A stretch of DNA of 64,000 nucleotides, from the NCBI GenBank assembly GCA_027592275.1, contig JAQCKF010000003.1, positions 62,001 to 126,000 on the forward strand, in the 5' to 3' direction. The notes below the pieces were generated by a model. It saw only the letters and a program-made list of their open reading frames with translations, was not told the DNA's origin and made no database searches. The stretch comes from Pseudomonadota bacterium (lineage in GTDB: Bacteria; Pseudomonadota; Gammaproteobacteria; Pseudomonadales; Pseudohongiellaceae). Shown here one piece after another: positions 1 to 8,515 of this stretch. The stretch's first letter is position 1. Every line of letters starts with the position of its first letter. The translations under genes and the position numbers were made by a program.

Positions 1-1
1 G

Positions 2-571
2 TTGTGGCTACCCACTGAATTTGTTTTCGTATTGCTCACCTATTGGTTGATGACAACTGCGTATAGCTTACTGTTGAAAACCCTGTTTCTAATTGACGTG
101 CTAATCCTCGCTTCTTTGTATACCTGGAGAATCCTCGCAGGCTCAGCCGCTATCTCGGTAGTCACCACCTATTACCTGCTGGCCTTCTCGTTCTTCCTGT
201 TTCTGGGGCTCGCAATGGTGAAGCGCTACACGGAATTTCTGAACCTACAGAATCAAGGCAAGTCTTCTATCGAAGGCAGAGGCTATGGCGTGAAGAACCT
301 GCAGACTCTAGCCACCATCGGCAGCGGCTCTGGCCTAATAGCTGTGGCTGTACTCGCGCTCTACATCAACGCACCCGCGACAACCGAGCTCTACGGCAAT
401 CCCCTACTGTTGTGGGCCGTCTGTTCCTTACTTCTGTACTGGCTATGGCATATCTGGGCGCTCGCGCGGCGCGGAGAACTAGATGAAGACCCGGTGTTGT
501 TCGCACTAACAGACCGTCGCAGCCAGATCACCGCCGCTGTGTGTGGCCTGGTTATCTTGCTCGCAATGTAA
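2..571 (+). CDS. UbiA-family prenyltransferase, C-terminal part (cut by window edge)
   Basis: The reading frame is already open at the left edge, so only the last 189 codons are present and the real start lies outside the window. The segment is very hydrophobic, with five or six predicted membrane helices. It carries features of the C-terminal half of UbiA-type polyprenyl transferases: LIDVLILASLYTWRILAG, the AMVKRYTEF loop and a DPVLFALTDRRS stretch before the last helix. In relatives this region is often fused to an N-terminal HAD phosphatase domain and transfers a prenyl or polyprenyl-phosphate chain at the inner membrane; that fusion cannot be checked here. The two catalytic Asp-rich motifs would lie upstream or near the edge and are not all visible. 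Confidence 0.8.
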   Translation: MWLPTEFVFVLLTYWLMTTAYSLLLKTLFLIDVLILASLYTWRILAGSAAISVVTTYYLLAFSFFLFLGLAMVKRYTEFLNLQNQGKSSIEGRGYGVKNLQTLATIGSGSGLIAVAVLALYINAPATTELYGNPLLLWAVCSLLLYWLWHIWALARRGELDEDPVLFALTDRRSQITAAVCGLVILLAM

Positions 572-604
572 ACCTACCATGTGCTCAGTACTATTTGCTC
601 AGTA

Positions 605-1444
605 CTAAGCCCTTAGAATCTTCTCGTGAAAGCGTAGATGCTCTTCTATGAAACTCGCGATGAAGAAGTAGCTGTGGTCGTAGCCTTCTCGTTCAATGAA
701 CTGTAACGGGTAGCCTGCTTTCTCGGCTGCCTCTAGCAGAAGCTCGGGCTTGAGTTGATTGTCTAGGAATTCATCTGCCGTGCCTTGATCTACTAACATA
801 GGTAGATGGGTTGTGGCCTTGGCGATTAAAGCGGCGGAATCATATTCTTGTCATGTAGAAACGTCCTCGCCTAGGTAACTCTTAAAAGCTTTGCATCCCC
901 AAGGACAATTGATAGGAGATACTATCGGTGCGAAGGCAGAGACCGATTTGTATTTGTCTGGATTCTTTAGCGCTATGCTCAATGCACCATGGCCGCCCAT
1001 GGAGTGGCCGAATATTGACTGCCGCGATGAATCTACTGGAAAGTTATCATTGATCAGGGCCGGTAACTCCTGAGTGACGTAGTCATACATTTTGTAGTGT
1101 TTGTTCCACGGGGCCTGAGTAGCATTGAGATAGAAACCTGCGCCAAGACCAAAGTCATACGCCTGCTCTGGGTCGTCGGGCACATCTTCGCCTCTTGGGC
1201 TGGTGTCTCCCATAACGATGGCGAGCCCAAGCTGAGATGCGACGCGCTGGGCGCCAGCCTTTATCACGAAATTCTCGTCAGTCCCTGTTAACCCCGACAA
1301 CCAATACAGAACCGGTACCGGCCCATCGCTCACCTGCGGCGGCAGGTAGATCGAAAAATGCATGTCGCAGGACAGCGTATCTGACTTGTGCTTATAACGG
1401 CGTTGCTCACCGCCGAACATTTTGTTGCTTGCAATGTTTTCCAT
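605..1444 (-). pseudogene. fghA: S-formylglutathione hydrolase with one in-frame TGA stop
   Basis: Read without the stop, this is a full-length (279-codon) S-formylglutathione hydrolase, the esterase that releases formate and glutathione in formaldehyde detoxification. The nucleophile elbow GHSMGGHG, the Asp region LVDQGTADEF and the His region GYDHSYFFIASF are all recognisable. The family has a tryptophan after LGEDV.T, but here the codon is TGA (complement of 851-853). Translation resumes in the same frame with QEYDSAALIAKA and runs to the normal end. A single TGG-to-TGA change explains everything; there is no frameshift. Because the catalytic Asp and His lie after the stop, the 197-residue product would be inactive. 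A sequencing error or a polymorphism in a mixed population is the main alternative. It lies 40 bp downstream of the SRAP gene on the same strand. Confidence 0.85.
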
Positions 1445-1484
1445 AAATTCAACTCGGTAACTTTATTCAGACTGGGGTTTGTGA

Positions 1485-2162
1485 CTACTTCAGAATCATG
1501 AAGCTTTCTTCGATTAGGTTCCAGCGGCTAGGCTTGTCGATTTTCGTTACCTTCATCGGCTTTAGAACTCTCGGCTCTAACAAGGCCTCGAACTGCTCTA
1601 CATTCTGATTGCTAGGGTCTAACCATCTTGAGACTAGATCTTCGTCTTCGAAATCTATCATCAACGGCAGTGACTTGGGATGAATCTCGTCCCACTGCGG
1701 GCTCAATGGGGGCAGTGTAATGATTGAGGCGGAATAAACTACTTCGCCGCTTTCCTTGTTTAGATACTCTTTAAACAAACCACCGAACGCGATGGCTGAA
1801 TCTTCTAACTCGATCTTATGATAGGTCTTTTTATCGCCCAAGCCTTCTACGAAGGCACTGGCAGGAATCAGGCACCTCGACTCTCGAAAGGGCTTGTAAG
1901 CTAGGGCGCGTTTGCTTGAGAGCTTGTCTGAGCGCGAGTTGAAGCTGGCGTATTTGTAGTTGGGTTTTAGCGTCTCATTGTCCAAAAACAGCCACCACGT
2001 GGCTGTAGAAACCACGCGCTCTCCAGCGCGCTCATGAACTATCGCGATGTTGCCACCCGGTACGATATCGCCACTGGCATGTGCATCATAGAGTTCTATG
2101 CCCAGAGTCTTGCAGAGCCACTGAACTTCGGGACTATCGATTAGATTAAATCTTCCACACAC
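1485..2162 (-). CDS. SOS response-associated peptidase (SRAP/YedK/HMCES family)
   Basis: The protein begins M-C-G-R-F, the signature start of the SRAP family, in which Cys2 becomes N-terminal after Met removal and cross-links to abasic sites in single-stranded DNA. Further family features are NPNYKYASFNSRSDKL-like text around residues 67-85, the RCLIPASAFVEG segment near 100 and a histidine in the late EIHPKSLPLMI motif. At 225 residues it has the usual length. The role is shielding and repair of abasic sites at replication forks. It reads toward the S-formylglutathione hydrolase and may be co-transcribed with it. No SOS box was identified by eye upstream. Confidence 0.92.
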   Translation of the reverse strand: MCGRFNLIDSPEVQWLCKTLGIELYDAHASGDIVPGGNIAIVHERAGERVVSTATWWLFLDNETLKPNYKYASFNSRSDKLSSKRALAYKPFRESRCLIPASAFVEGLGDKKTYHKIELEDSAIAFGGLFKEYLNKESGEVVYSASIITLPPLSPQWDEIHPKSLPLMIDFEDEDLVSRWLDPSNQNVEQFEALLEPRVLKPMKVTKIDKPSRWNLIEESFMILK

Positions 2163-2255
2163 GGCTTTTACTCATTAGTACTTAAAATGGTAGAGTCGAA
2201 TCATTGCCCGAAACCAACCTACTAATATCTAGTTAAAAATAAGAAAGGTACTACC

Positions 2256-3956
2256 ATGACTAAGATCGAGACTTGCGCTTTCACTTACCGCTGCCTTTTA
2301 ACCGGGTTAAAGCACAGCCATCTATCTGCACTGTGCCTGGTTGCTAGCTTAACGGCCTTGCCCAGCAGTAGCTTGGCCCAGACAGCTTCTTTAGAGCAAA
2401 CCCAGGCTTGTGAGGCGCTGCAACAAGTCCGTAATCTTACCATCACTGAGGCAACCGTGAGAGAAAACGATCAATCGAGTTCTCCCTATTGCTATGTGCG
2501 CGGCATCATCTCTCCAGCCATTCACTTTCATGCACAGCTACCTTTGATCGGCAATTGGAACGGCCGCTTTCTCCAATGGGGAGATGGCGGCAAGGACGGC
2601 GATCTAGACTTCGCCAACCACAGAGTAGCCGAAGGCTACGCAGTAACGAACAGCAACACCGGTCACGACAGTGGCACCGAACCCGGTTCGGCTTTCGGCT
2701 ATAACAACCGTCAGGCGGAGATCGACTTCGGCTACCGCGCAGTGCACCTAACGGTCATGGCCGGTAAAACGTTGGTAAACAGCTACTACAATAGAGCCCC
2801 TGACTATTCCTACTTCGAAGGCTGCTCCACCGGTGGACGCCAGGGCCTTATGGAGGCGCAGAGATACCCGAACGATTTCGATGGCATCGTCGCTGGAGCG
2901 CCGGTTAATTACTATCAGGCGATGAATGCGGCGGGTACCTGGAATCTGCAGCGCATGTTCAAGGACAATTTCGCTGGAAATCTCGCGATCGATAGCAACG
3001 GCGACGGACAACGCGACAGCGTAGAGCTAGTTCGAATACTCAATGATGCAGTTCTGCAGAAGTGCGATGCCAACGATGGTATACGTGACGGCGTGTTGAA
3101 TAATCCACTAGCCTGCGACTTCAATCCAAGCTCAGACCTATCCGACTTCATGTGCCCCTCATCATCCACCGGCAGCGCATGTTTTAACCAAGCACAAATC
3201 CAGACAATCGCAGACTTCTATAGCGGCCCCTACGACAGCAACGGCACCATCATTTACCCTGGCAAGACCAAGGGATCTGAACTCGACTGGATCGGTTTAT
3301 TCGTTCCTAGTGAAAGCAACGGCATGGCACCCGGGATGCTACGAGGCCCCGCCGGCGACCACGTTAACTATCTCTTCTATGAACAAGACCCCGGCGTAAC
3401 GATACCGAATCTAAACGATCCTAATTACTCAGCGAGACGCGATGGCATGAATCCGGAATTTCACTGGCTGGATTTCAGCGTAGATGACTTCACCAACGGT
3501 GATGCTGAATTAATGAGTTCGATCATGGACGCGACTGACCCCGATCTTTCCAGCTTCCTAAAGAGCCGCGGCGGCAAACTCATCGTCTATCACGGACTCA
3601 GCGACGCTCTCTCTGTCGCTACTGCAACAGTTAATTACTTCAACGATATGGTAGACGCTACCTTCGCGGGCAGCTTCAACGACGCCAATGATTCCTCGCG
3701 CCTTTTCCTAGCCCCCGGCATGGGCCACTGCGGTGGTGGCCCCGGCCCAAACAACTGGGACAAGCTCGCTCCACTAGTAGACTGGGTAGAGAATGGCGTA
3801 GCACCAGAATCACTGACTGCGACGCATAGCACCGACGGCAACATCGACGATGAGCGACTGCTCTGCACATTCCCGCAGCAAGCTAGATTCAGCGGCCCAG
3901 CGGGCGCAGAGAACAATCCAGACAATTGGATTGCAGCAAATTTCAGCTGCCAGTAA
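2256..3956 (+). CDS. Exported tannase/feruloyl esterase family hydrolase
   Basis: This 566-residue alpha/beta hydrolase belongs to the tannase and feruloyl esterase family, which also contains MHET hydrolase. The N-terminus has a hydrophobic segment ending near SSLAQ, consistent with a signal peptide and periplasmic or extracellular action. The nucleophile motif GCSTGGRQG (about residues 189-197), a calcium-binding type loop DSNGDGQRD, the paired-Cys segment CDANDGIRDGVLNNPLAC and the late GMGHCGGGPGPNNWD histidine motif are all present. Members cleave aromatic esters such as gallate, ferulate or phthalate monoesters; the substrate cannot be read from the sequence. The gene is monocistronic, starts after AAGAAAGG and is followed by a possible hairpin at about 3960. 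Confidence 0.9.
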   Translation: MTKIETCAFTYRCLLTGLKHSHLSALCLVASLTALPSSSLAQTASLEQTQACEALQQVRNLTITEATVRENDQSSSPYCYVRGIISPAIHFHAQLPLIGNWNGRFLQWGDGGKDGDLDFANHRVAEGYAVTNSNTGHDSGTEPGSAFGYNNRQAEIDFGYRAVHLTVMAGKTLVNSYYNRAPDYSYFEGCSTGGRQGLMEAQRYPNDFDGIVAGAPVNYYQAMNAAGTWNLQRMFKDNFAGNLAIDSNGDGQRDSVELVRILNDAVLQKCDANDGIRDGVLNNPLACDFNPSSDLSDFMCPSSSTGSACFNQAQIQTIADFYSGPYDSNGTIIYPGKTKGSELDWIGLFVPSESNGMAPGMLRGPAGDHVNYLFYEQDPGVTIPNLNDPNYSARRDGMNPEFHWLDFSVDDFTNGDAELMSSIMDATDPDLSSFLKSRGGKLIVYHGLSDALSVATATVNYFNDMVDATFAGSFNDANDSSRLFLAPGMGHCGGGPGPNNWDKLAPLVDWVENGVAPESLTATHSTDGNIDDERLLCTFPQQARFSGPAGAENNPDNWIAANFSCQ

Positions 3957-3957
3957 A

Positions 3958-4005
3958 CAGCGAAATTCTCGCTTTCTCAGAACCAATTCTCGCTTTGCTT
4001 TTTTA
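3958..4005 (+). terminator. Possible terminator after the tannase-family gene
   Basis: AGCGA-aattc-TCGCT forms a short hairpin and is followed about 25 bases later by a run of six T. Within it TTCTCGCTTTGC (3988-3999) is repeated inverted at 4102-4113 inside the adjacent 137-bp leader element, so the sequence may belong to that element rather than be a terminator. Confidence 0.35.
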
Positions 4006-4073
4006 TGAGGGATTAATAATTACCAATCAGTAACTTACAAAAACAACACAGCGTAAACGAGCAACGGTAATAA

Positions 4074-4210
4074 CTAAACGAGAACAGCCGTATCAGATCT
4101 GGCAAAGCGAGAAACCTTCTGGAATACCTGTTTTATTTCAGGCAGTTAGAAGCCAGAATCAGAGGTATGAAAAGACAAAACAAGAATGCTTCATATACAA
4201 ATGTTATGTG
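4074..4210 (+). repeat. 137-bp leader element, copy A (attI-like candidate)
   Basis: This stretch is repeated at 29687-29823 with the same length, no gaps and about 90 percent identity (roughly 11 differences by eye). Both copies sit immediately upstream of the first ORF of a cassette array and both end in GTTATGTG, the same core found at the right end of the attC sites. It contains CCTG-ttttattt-CAGG nested inside CTTCT...AGAAG. The position and terminal core suggest an attI-like recombination site with or without a cassette promoter. That role is inferred; no integrase gene is present. Confidence 0.7.
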
Positions 4211-4224
4211 CCTAGGTGAATTAA

Positions 4225-4605
4225 GTGGCCTCTGAGAACAAAAGAGATCTTGTCGAAAAACTGGTAGACCTTACTGTTAGGGATCCAATAGGCAGCATTT
4301 CTGGCAATCCATCACAGCTCGATCTAGAGATGTATGAAAAGATGAGGCAAAGATTTCGAGAAGAGCAGATCAACATTCGGTTCAAGCATTTTTCGACAGA
4401 CCAACTGATTGCTTTGCTGAATTTCTATGAGACTGATATGGGCGAGTCTATTCTAATAACCCAGAACGACATATCAGAAGAAATCATTTCTGGGTTTCAA
4501 CTTGTCTCAGAAGAGGTAAGCAAAGAATACAGCGAAAAGCGGCACGAAGAAGATATGGCGCACGCCCAGGCACATAAGGACCAATTTAGTGATGACGGCA
4601 CATAA
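4225..4605 (+). CDS. Cassette gene: DUF2059-like hypothetical protein
   Basis: A 126-residue soluble protein starting at GTG, 15 bases after the GTTATGTG core that opens the cassette. The middle part (HFSTDQLIALLNFYETDMGESIL, about residues 56-78) resembles the DUF2059 pattern, in which an F-[ST]-x-x-[EQ]-L-x-x-L-x-x-F-Y-x-[ST]-x-x-G helix pair recurs. The similarity is from memory and distant. The C-terminus is acidic and His-rich. The stop codon falls within the first arm of the following attC site, typical of compact integron cassettes. Function is unknown. Confidence 0.6.
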   Translation: MASENKRDLVEKLVDLTVRDPIGSISGNPSQLDLEMYEKMRQRFREEQINIRFKHFSTDQLIALLNFYETDMGESILITQNDISEEIISGFQLVSEEVSKEYSEKRHEEDMAHAQAHKDQFSDDGT

Positions 4606-4666
4606 CAAACAAATCAAAAAGGAAGCAGTGCTTCGCGACTGCTCCTATTATTAAGGGCGTTATGTG
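4599..4666 (+). repeat. attC recombination site (integron cassette)
   Basis: The outer arms CACATAAC and GTTATGTG are perfect inverted repeats. Between them GGAAGCAG and CTGCTCC pair with one unmatched A, the extrahelical base expected in a folded attC bottom strand. The site follows the stop of the cassette gene directly. It shares CACATAAC, ATCAAAAAGGA and AAGGGCGTTATGTG with the sites at 30339, 30777, 32965 and others in this window. Confidence 0.88.
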
Positions 4667-4720
4667 TCTCGCCGCGTCGAGATCGCTATGCCCTGAGTCA
4701 GCTTGGTAATTGAGCGCACT

Positions 4721-5074
4721 ATGAAAACTAGATACAAACTCATTGCAATAATATTTTCATTCTCGCTAGCCATAGCGGTCGGATACTACTTTGTTTCTCC
4801 AAAAGCCATAATCAACAATCTCTCCAACAACGAATACGATGAGTTTGTAATATTGTTACCGACTAGCCGAATTTCGTTTAGCCCGATTGGGGCTCAAAGC
4901 TCAAATACGATTTTCTATTCTCGTCAGAATGAAACAGGCACTGGTTCCTATTCACTGATAAGCAAAGATTCAGAAATTGCCCGCAATGATTTCCCCTATA
5001 CCGAAGGTACTGAATTGGGCAGGGTGTTACGATTCACCATAGAAGCTAATGGGCAAATATCTGTTGGCGAGTAG
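4721..5074 (+). CDS. Cassette gene: small membrane-anchored hypothetical protein
   Basis: The ATG at 4721 is preferred over the TTG 18 bases upstream because it is followed directly by MKTRYKLIAIIFSF and a hydrophobic helix (about residues 6-24), probably an N-terminal anchor or signal peptide. The remaining 90 residues are polar with beta-type alternation and no motif I recognise. It lies between an intact attC (4599-4666) and a half attC (5103-5131), so it is the second cassette of the array. It was probably captured together with its own attC, whose right half has since been lost. Function unknown. Confidence 0.6.
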   Translation: MKTRYKLIAIIFSFSLAIAVGYYFVSPKAIINNLSNNEYDEFVILLPTSRISFSPIGAQSSNTIFYSRQNETGTGSYSLISKDSEIARNDFPYTEGTELGRVLRFTIEANGQISVGE

Positions 5075-5102
5075 CCTAGAGCAGCATTGCTACTAAGACC
5101 GA

Positions 5103-5131
5103 CACATAACAATCAAATCAAAAAGGAGGGG
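5103..5131 (+). repeat. Truncated attC site (left half only)
   Basis: CACATAAC, then AATCAAATCAAAAAGGAGG, matches the left half of the intact attC sites almost exactly. The sequence then departs and runs into the end of the pnuC-type gene at 5147. No GTTATGTG partner follows. The breakpoint is close to that of the half site at 31208. Confidence 0.75.
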
Positions 5132-5146
5132 AACCTAAGGCCTGCT

Positions 5147-5761
5147 TTAAACGGTTTTCATATCCGGCTGGTATCTTTTTGACCAGGCGAGCCAGCCAAA
5201 GAAGATAATGACTATGTACACCGCAAACAGCATTGCGGTGAAATAGAGTTCACGGTCGATATAGAGATAGATTGAAATGGAATCGATCACCAGCCAATAG
5301 ATCCAGTTTTCCAATATCTTCCGTGTCACCATGTAGGTAGTAACAACGCTTCCCCATGTCGTAAATGAATCTAGATACGGCAGTTGGGCATCGGTTCCAG
5401 AATGCAGCAAATACCCTGATAGTAAGGTAAGCAGCGCGATAAGAGACAGGGCTATTAAATGCTGCTGCATGCTCCACATCGAAATCTGCAAGCTCGTCGA
5501 GCCGTCTTTGGCGCGTCGCCACTGATACCAGCCGAAGACTGCCATAGCAAGATAGTAGACTTGCAGGCCAGACTCCATGTAGAGCTTCACATCCCAGAAG
5601 ATGTATAGAAAAATGAATGTAGAAACGCCGGCTGCGAACCAGCAAAGGATATTTTCTCTGACCGCAAGAACTAGGTAGGCGATCGCAAACACTACTGCTG
5701 TTAATTCCAGCAATGAATTTAGCAGGAATTGCTCGCCGACAGTGTTAAGAAATTCAATCAC
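5147..5761 (-). CDS. pnuT: PnuC-family transporter, probably thiamine (PnuT type)
   Basis: A 204-residue protein with seven or eight hydrophobic helices and the PnuC family texture: LELTAVVFAIAYLVLAVRENILCW at the start, YYLAMAVFGWYQWRRAK, TWGSVVTTYMVTRKILENWIYW and a late AMLFAVYIVIIFFGWLAW. PnuC proteins move nicotinamide riboside or, as PnuT, thiamine by facilitated diffusion, and the substrate is then trapped by phosphorylation. Here it is the last gene of an operon headed by a TPP riboswitch, so thiamine or a precursor is the likely substrate. It overlaps the upstream small gene by 8 bases. The symbol follows the riboswitch context and not a diagnostic residue. Confidence 0.85.
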   Translation of the reverse strand: MIEFLNTVGEQFLLNSLLELTAVVFAIAYLVLAVRENILCWFAAGVSTFIFLYIFWDVKLYMESGLQVYYLAMAVFGWYQWRRAKDGSTSLQISMWSMQQHLIALSLIALLTLLSGYLLHSGTDAQLPYLDSFTTWGSVVTTYMVTRKILENWIYWLVIDSISIYLYIDRELYFTAMLFAVYIVIIFFGWLAWSKRYQPDMKTV

Positions 5762-6014
5762 TAGAGAGACCCCGTAGATCGTCTCTCAATAGCTTAATAA
5801 CAAAAATACTCTTCCCGTATTTCTCCCAGCTTAGCCTAACCTCGACCTTCAAAAGATCCATTATCTGTTCATAGTCACCATACAGCTGCGTCGAGAGATC
5901 ATTGCGTACTACCGCGACCTCGGGGTATTGCCGCACTCTCTCGATAAACTCCTTAATGGCGGGAATATATTCATCTGCCAATGGATAGAGGCTAATATCA
6001 ACTGAAGCTTTCAT
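5754..6014 (-). CDS. Small YkoF/MTH1187-like protein, probable thiamine-binding
   Basis: An 86-residue protein with the ferredoxin-like pattern of the YkoF/MTH1187 (DUF77) group: an initial strand VDISLYPLADEYIPAIKEFI, then a helix, then VVRNDLSTQLYGDYEQIMDLL and a closing helix-strand. B. subtilis YkoF binds thiamine or hydroxymethylpyrimidine. The gene sits between the TonB receptor (4-base overlap) and the PnuC-type permease (8-base overlap) under one TPP riboswitch, which supports a thiamine-binding or delivery role. It is one domain long, whereas YkoF has two, so it would act as a multimer. There is no signal peptide, so it should be cytoplasmic. Confidence 0.7.
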   Translation of the reverse strand: MKASVDISLYPLADEYIPAIKEFIERVRQYPEVAVVRNDLSTQLYGDYEQIMDLLKVEVRLSWEKYGKSIFVIKLLRDDLRGLSSD

Positions 6015-8095
6015 AACTGAACCTCATAGCTAACTCCAACCATTCGGGGTTCGCCGTATTGAACATAGGGTTCGGGCGCGTAGCCTTTTCTAGGATCATT
6101 GCCGAACTCCCCAAAGAAGAACCCCCTAACAGCATAATCTTGGTTGGTAAGATTACGCCCCCAAAAACTCAGGCTCCATCGTTCTCCAGAATAGCTGAGG
6201 TTCATATTCAACAGCTCATAAGGATCGCTTTGCACGTTATGACTGTCGGAAAAATAGAAATCGTCTTTCGCGTCCAGAGAAACGGAAAGGGACCAAGCAC
6301 CTAGATTATAATCAGCTGCCAAATGCGCCATATATCCTGGCGCATGGGCCTGGTCACGCCCTGATATATCCTGATTTTCAGAATTTACAAAAGAATCAAA
6401 GGTCGCATCCAATAGCCCTAAACTGGCTGTTAGACCCAGTTGCTCTGAGGGAGTCCAAACCGCTTCAAATTCCACACCGTTGTTCGTTCCTTCGGCCGCG
6501 TTACCTATGAAATCGACGAATTCTGTACTCCCGTTGGCTCGAATTCTACCCTCGGAACTCTTGACCTGCTGGTCTTGCCTGTCATCGTGAAACACAGCAG
6601 CTTTTAAGTGCAATTTGTTTTCGAGTAAGCTCGATTTAATTCCCAGCTCATATTCAATAAGAAATTCTTCGCCGAATTCTCGTAAATCTGCATCCAATGT
6701 ACCATCGGTGTTAAAGCCGCCCGCCTTATAGCCCCGGGCAATGCTGGCGTAGGCCATGGTATTCGAATTCAGAAGGTACTTGGCAGCGACTCTGCCGCCC
6801 CAAAGAGTTTCCGTGGGCGAGAAGCCAAGAAGTTCTGAGTCTCTATAAATCGTATCGCGCCTCTCAACTCTTAAACCTGTTTCCAGGGTCAGTTTTTCAC
6901 TAAGCGATGAATCCAATTGGAAGAAGACCGCAGCAGTATCAAAATCGTAATCGCTGCTGAAGTCAGAAGCTAGGAAGGTGTACTCTCGCTTCAATGACTC
7001 ACTGCTGTTGAGTGTGTACACACCGAACAGCCAGTCGGTTGAATTGGAAAACAGCCGGCTACTATCGTTCGATAAAAATCTCAACTCTAGACTCTGGGTT
7101 TCTCGATTACGGATATAATTGTCTCGTGACATATAGCCATCTGGGTGTATTCCTGCAAAGGTCCAGTCCTCGTCGTAGCCATATTCCATATCAGAATCGG
7201 CCAGACCCACGATGAGTTTTACATCAAAATTATCGAGTTGCCAGCTACTGTCGATTGACAATGCGAGAGATTCTTGTTGGTCCCGCCCCGGCTCGTCAGA
7301 AAGCGTGGTGCGTGAATTGTCCAGAGTAAATGCATCGTAACCGTTGTCGATATCTACGTGGGACAGAGAAAGGTCCAATTGCCAGTTGGCGGACATTTCT
7401 GCGCTTAATTTCCCACGAATGGATTGTTCATCTTGTGAATTATTTCTCTTTGTTCGCAGAAATGAGTTTTCATAGTATCCATCGGATCGATGGCTCCCCA
7501 CAGCCAATCGCGCACTAACGCTTTCGGTCACCGGTCCGGTTACCACTGCCGTAATCGCTTGTGTATTGTAATCTGCCGCGCCGAGTTTCAAACTCGCTGC
7601 AAACTGATCCTCTGGATCGTGAGTCTTGACATTGATCAGCCCAGCTAGCGCATTGGCGCCGTATCTCGTTCCCTGAGGACCGCGTAGTACTTCAACCTGC
7701 TCCACATCCAGCATGGTAGCAATGGTGGCCGCCCCGCTAAAATCTACATTGTCCACGAGAAAACCAACCGAGGGATTGATGGGCGCGACAAATTGACTGC
7801 GCTCGCCGATGCCCCGAATCTGGAAAAAACGCGCGCGATTGGAACCAGAGGCATAGTTAACATTGGGAATGGCGTTCGCCAACTCCTCAAAATGCTGGGC
7901 TGACCTGGATTTTATGACTGCTTCCGTCATCACCGTGACGCTAGTCGCCATATCCAACTCGCTTCTGGCTCTAAAATCTGCGGTAACGATGATTTCTTCG
8001 ATGGTATTTTCGGCGGCCGCAGCAAGACCCGGCGTGAAGCTTAGGAGGGCGGGTAACAGTAAGGCGATAGTAGGTTTGTAACAAACATTAGACAT
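6011..8095 (-). CDS. TonB-dependent outer-membrane receptor (thiamine uptake candidate)
   Basis: An outer-membrane beta-barrel receptor of about 694 residues. It has a signal peptide ending near GLAAAAE, a TonB-box-like EEIIVTA, a plug domain with VEQVEVLRGPQGTRYGANALAG, and a C-terminal barrel finishing in an aromatic-rich strand before YEVQL. The ATG at 8095 is chosen over the upstream TTG because GGAGAG lies seven bases before it. A TPP riboswitch precedes it by about 70 bases and two thiamine-type genes overlap its end, so the ligand is probably thiamine or a derivative. By general sequence it resembles siderophore-type receptors, so the substrate call rests on context. Confidence 0.88.
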   Translation of the reverse strand: MSNVCYKPTIALLLPALLSFTPGLAAAAENTIEEIIVTADFRARSELDMATSVTVMTEAVIKSRSAQHFEELANAIPNVNYASGSNRARFFQIRGIGERSQFVAPINPSVGFLVDNVDFSGAATIATMLDVEQVEVLRGPQGTRYGANALAGLINVKTHDPEDQFAASLKLGAADYNTQAITAVVTGPVTESVSARLAVGSHRSDGYYENSFLRTKRNNSQDEQSIRGKLSAEMSANWQLDLSLSHVDIDNGYDAFTLDNSRTTLSDEPGRDQQESLALSIDSSWQLDNFDVKLIVGLADSDMEYGYDEDWTFAGIHPDGYMSRDNYIRNRETQSLELRFLSNDSSRLFSNSTDWLFGVYTLNSSESLKREYTFLASDFSSDYDFDTAAVFFQLDSSLSEKLTLETGLRVERRDTIYRDSELLGFSPTETLWGGRVAAKYLLNSNTMAYASIARGYKAGGFNTDGTLDADLREFGEEFLIEYELGIKSSLLENKLHLKAAVFHDDRQDQQVKSSEGRIRANGSTEFVDFIGNAAEGTNNGVEFEAVWTPSEQLGLTASLGLLDATFDSFVNSENQDISGRDQAHAPGYMAHLAADYNLGAWSLSVSLDAKDDFYFSDSHNVQSDPYELLNMNLSYSGERWSLSFWGRNLTNQDYAVRGFFFGEFGNDPRKGYAPEPYVQYGEPRMVGVSYEVQL

Positions 8096-8164
8096 GAGTC
8101 TCTCCAAACTAAATTTAAGAGACCCGGTATTATTTGGACGTGTGATGAGATGTGGTATGCATCC

Positions 8165-8250
8165 TTTTCCTACGCCGGTATTAACCGGATCAGGTTCTAG
8201 GGTTGACTGGCTCTCACCAGAATCTCAGATCAATTGACCACCCCTAAGGA
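8165..8250 (-). promoter_or_regulatory. TPP riboswitch (THI element)
   Basis: On the minus strand the order is AGGGGTGG, then CTGAGA, then ACCCTAGAACCTGATC, then CCGGTTAATACCGGCGTAGG, then a short purine tail. These are the conserved blocks of the TPP aptamer: the P2/J region, the pyrimidine-sensing CUGAGA and the CCUGAUC...GCGUAGG pyrophosphate helix. It lies in the leader of the TonB receptor gene and should repress the three-gene operon when TPP is plentiful. Confidence 0.95.
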
Positions 8251-8515
8251 ACTGGAGTCAGTATAACATTGACTTAAGCAATAGTTAGAAAGATTTTCCC
8301 GGAAATACTAGACGGCATCGTTGAGCGGCTGGTGACTCTATGGCCATAGTCGTTATCACACGGGGAAAATAGGAAGTGGGCTCTTGCAGTTACCAATCGA
8401 CTTACTTGTGGCTGGCTGTTATTTCTATGAAGAGATATTTTTTACAGTTTTTTAGTTATCATCACTTCAGCAATGGCCTGCATGGAAACTATAGCGGTAC
8501 AAAAGAGTTATTGTA
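8251..8515. other. Intergenic region between divergent thiamine operon and kinase gene
   Basis: With the riboswitch leader this gives 408 bases without a gene. It should hold the promoter of the thiamine operon on the minus strand and that of the kinase gene on the plus strand. I see AT-rich stretches but no riboswitch facing the kinase and no confident -35/-10 pair. Confidence 0.5.

Noticed and set aside
605-1444. Selenocysteine at the TGA in the S-formylglutathione hydrolase gene
   Set aside because: The family residue at that position is Trp, not Cys. The following DNA offers only GATT/AATC with a long loop lacking GU. A TGG-to-TGA change is simpler.
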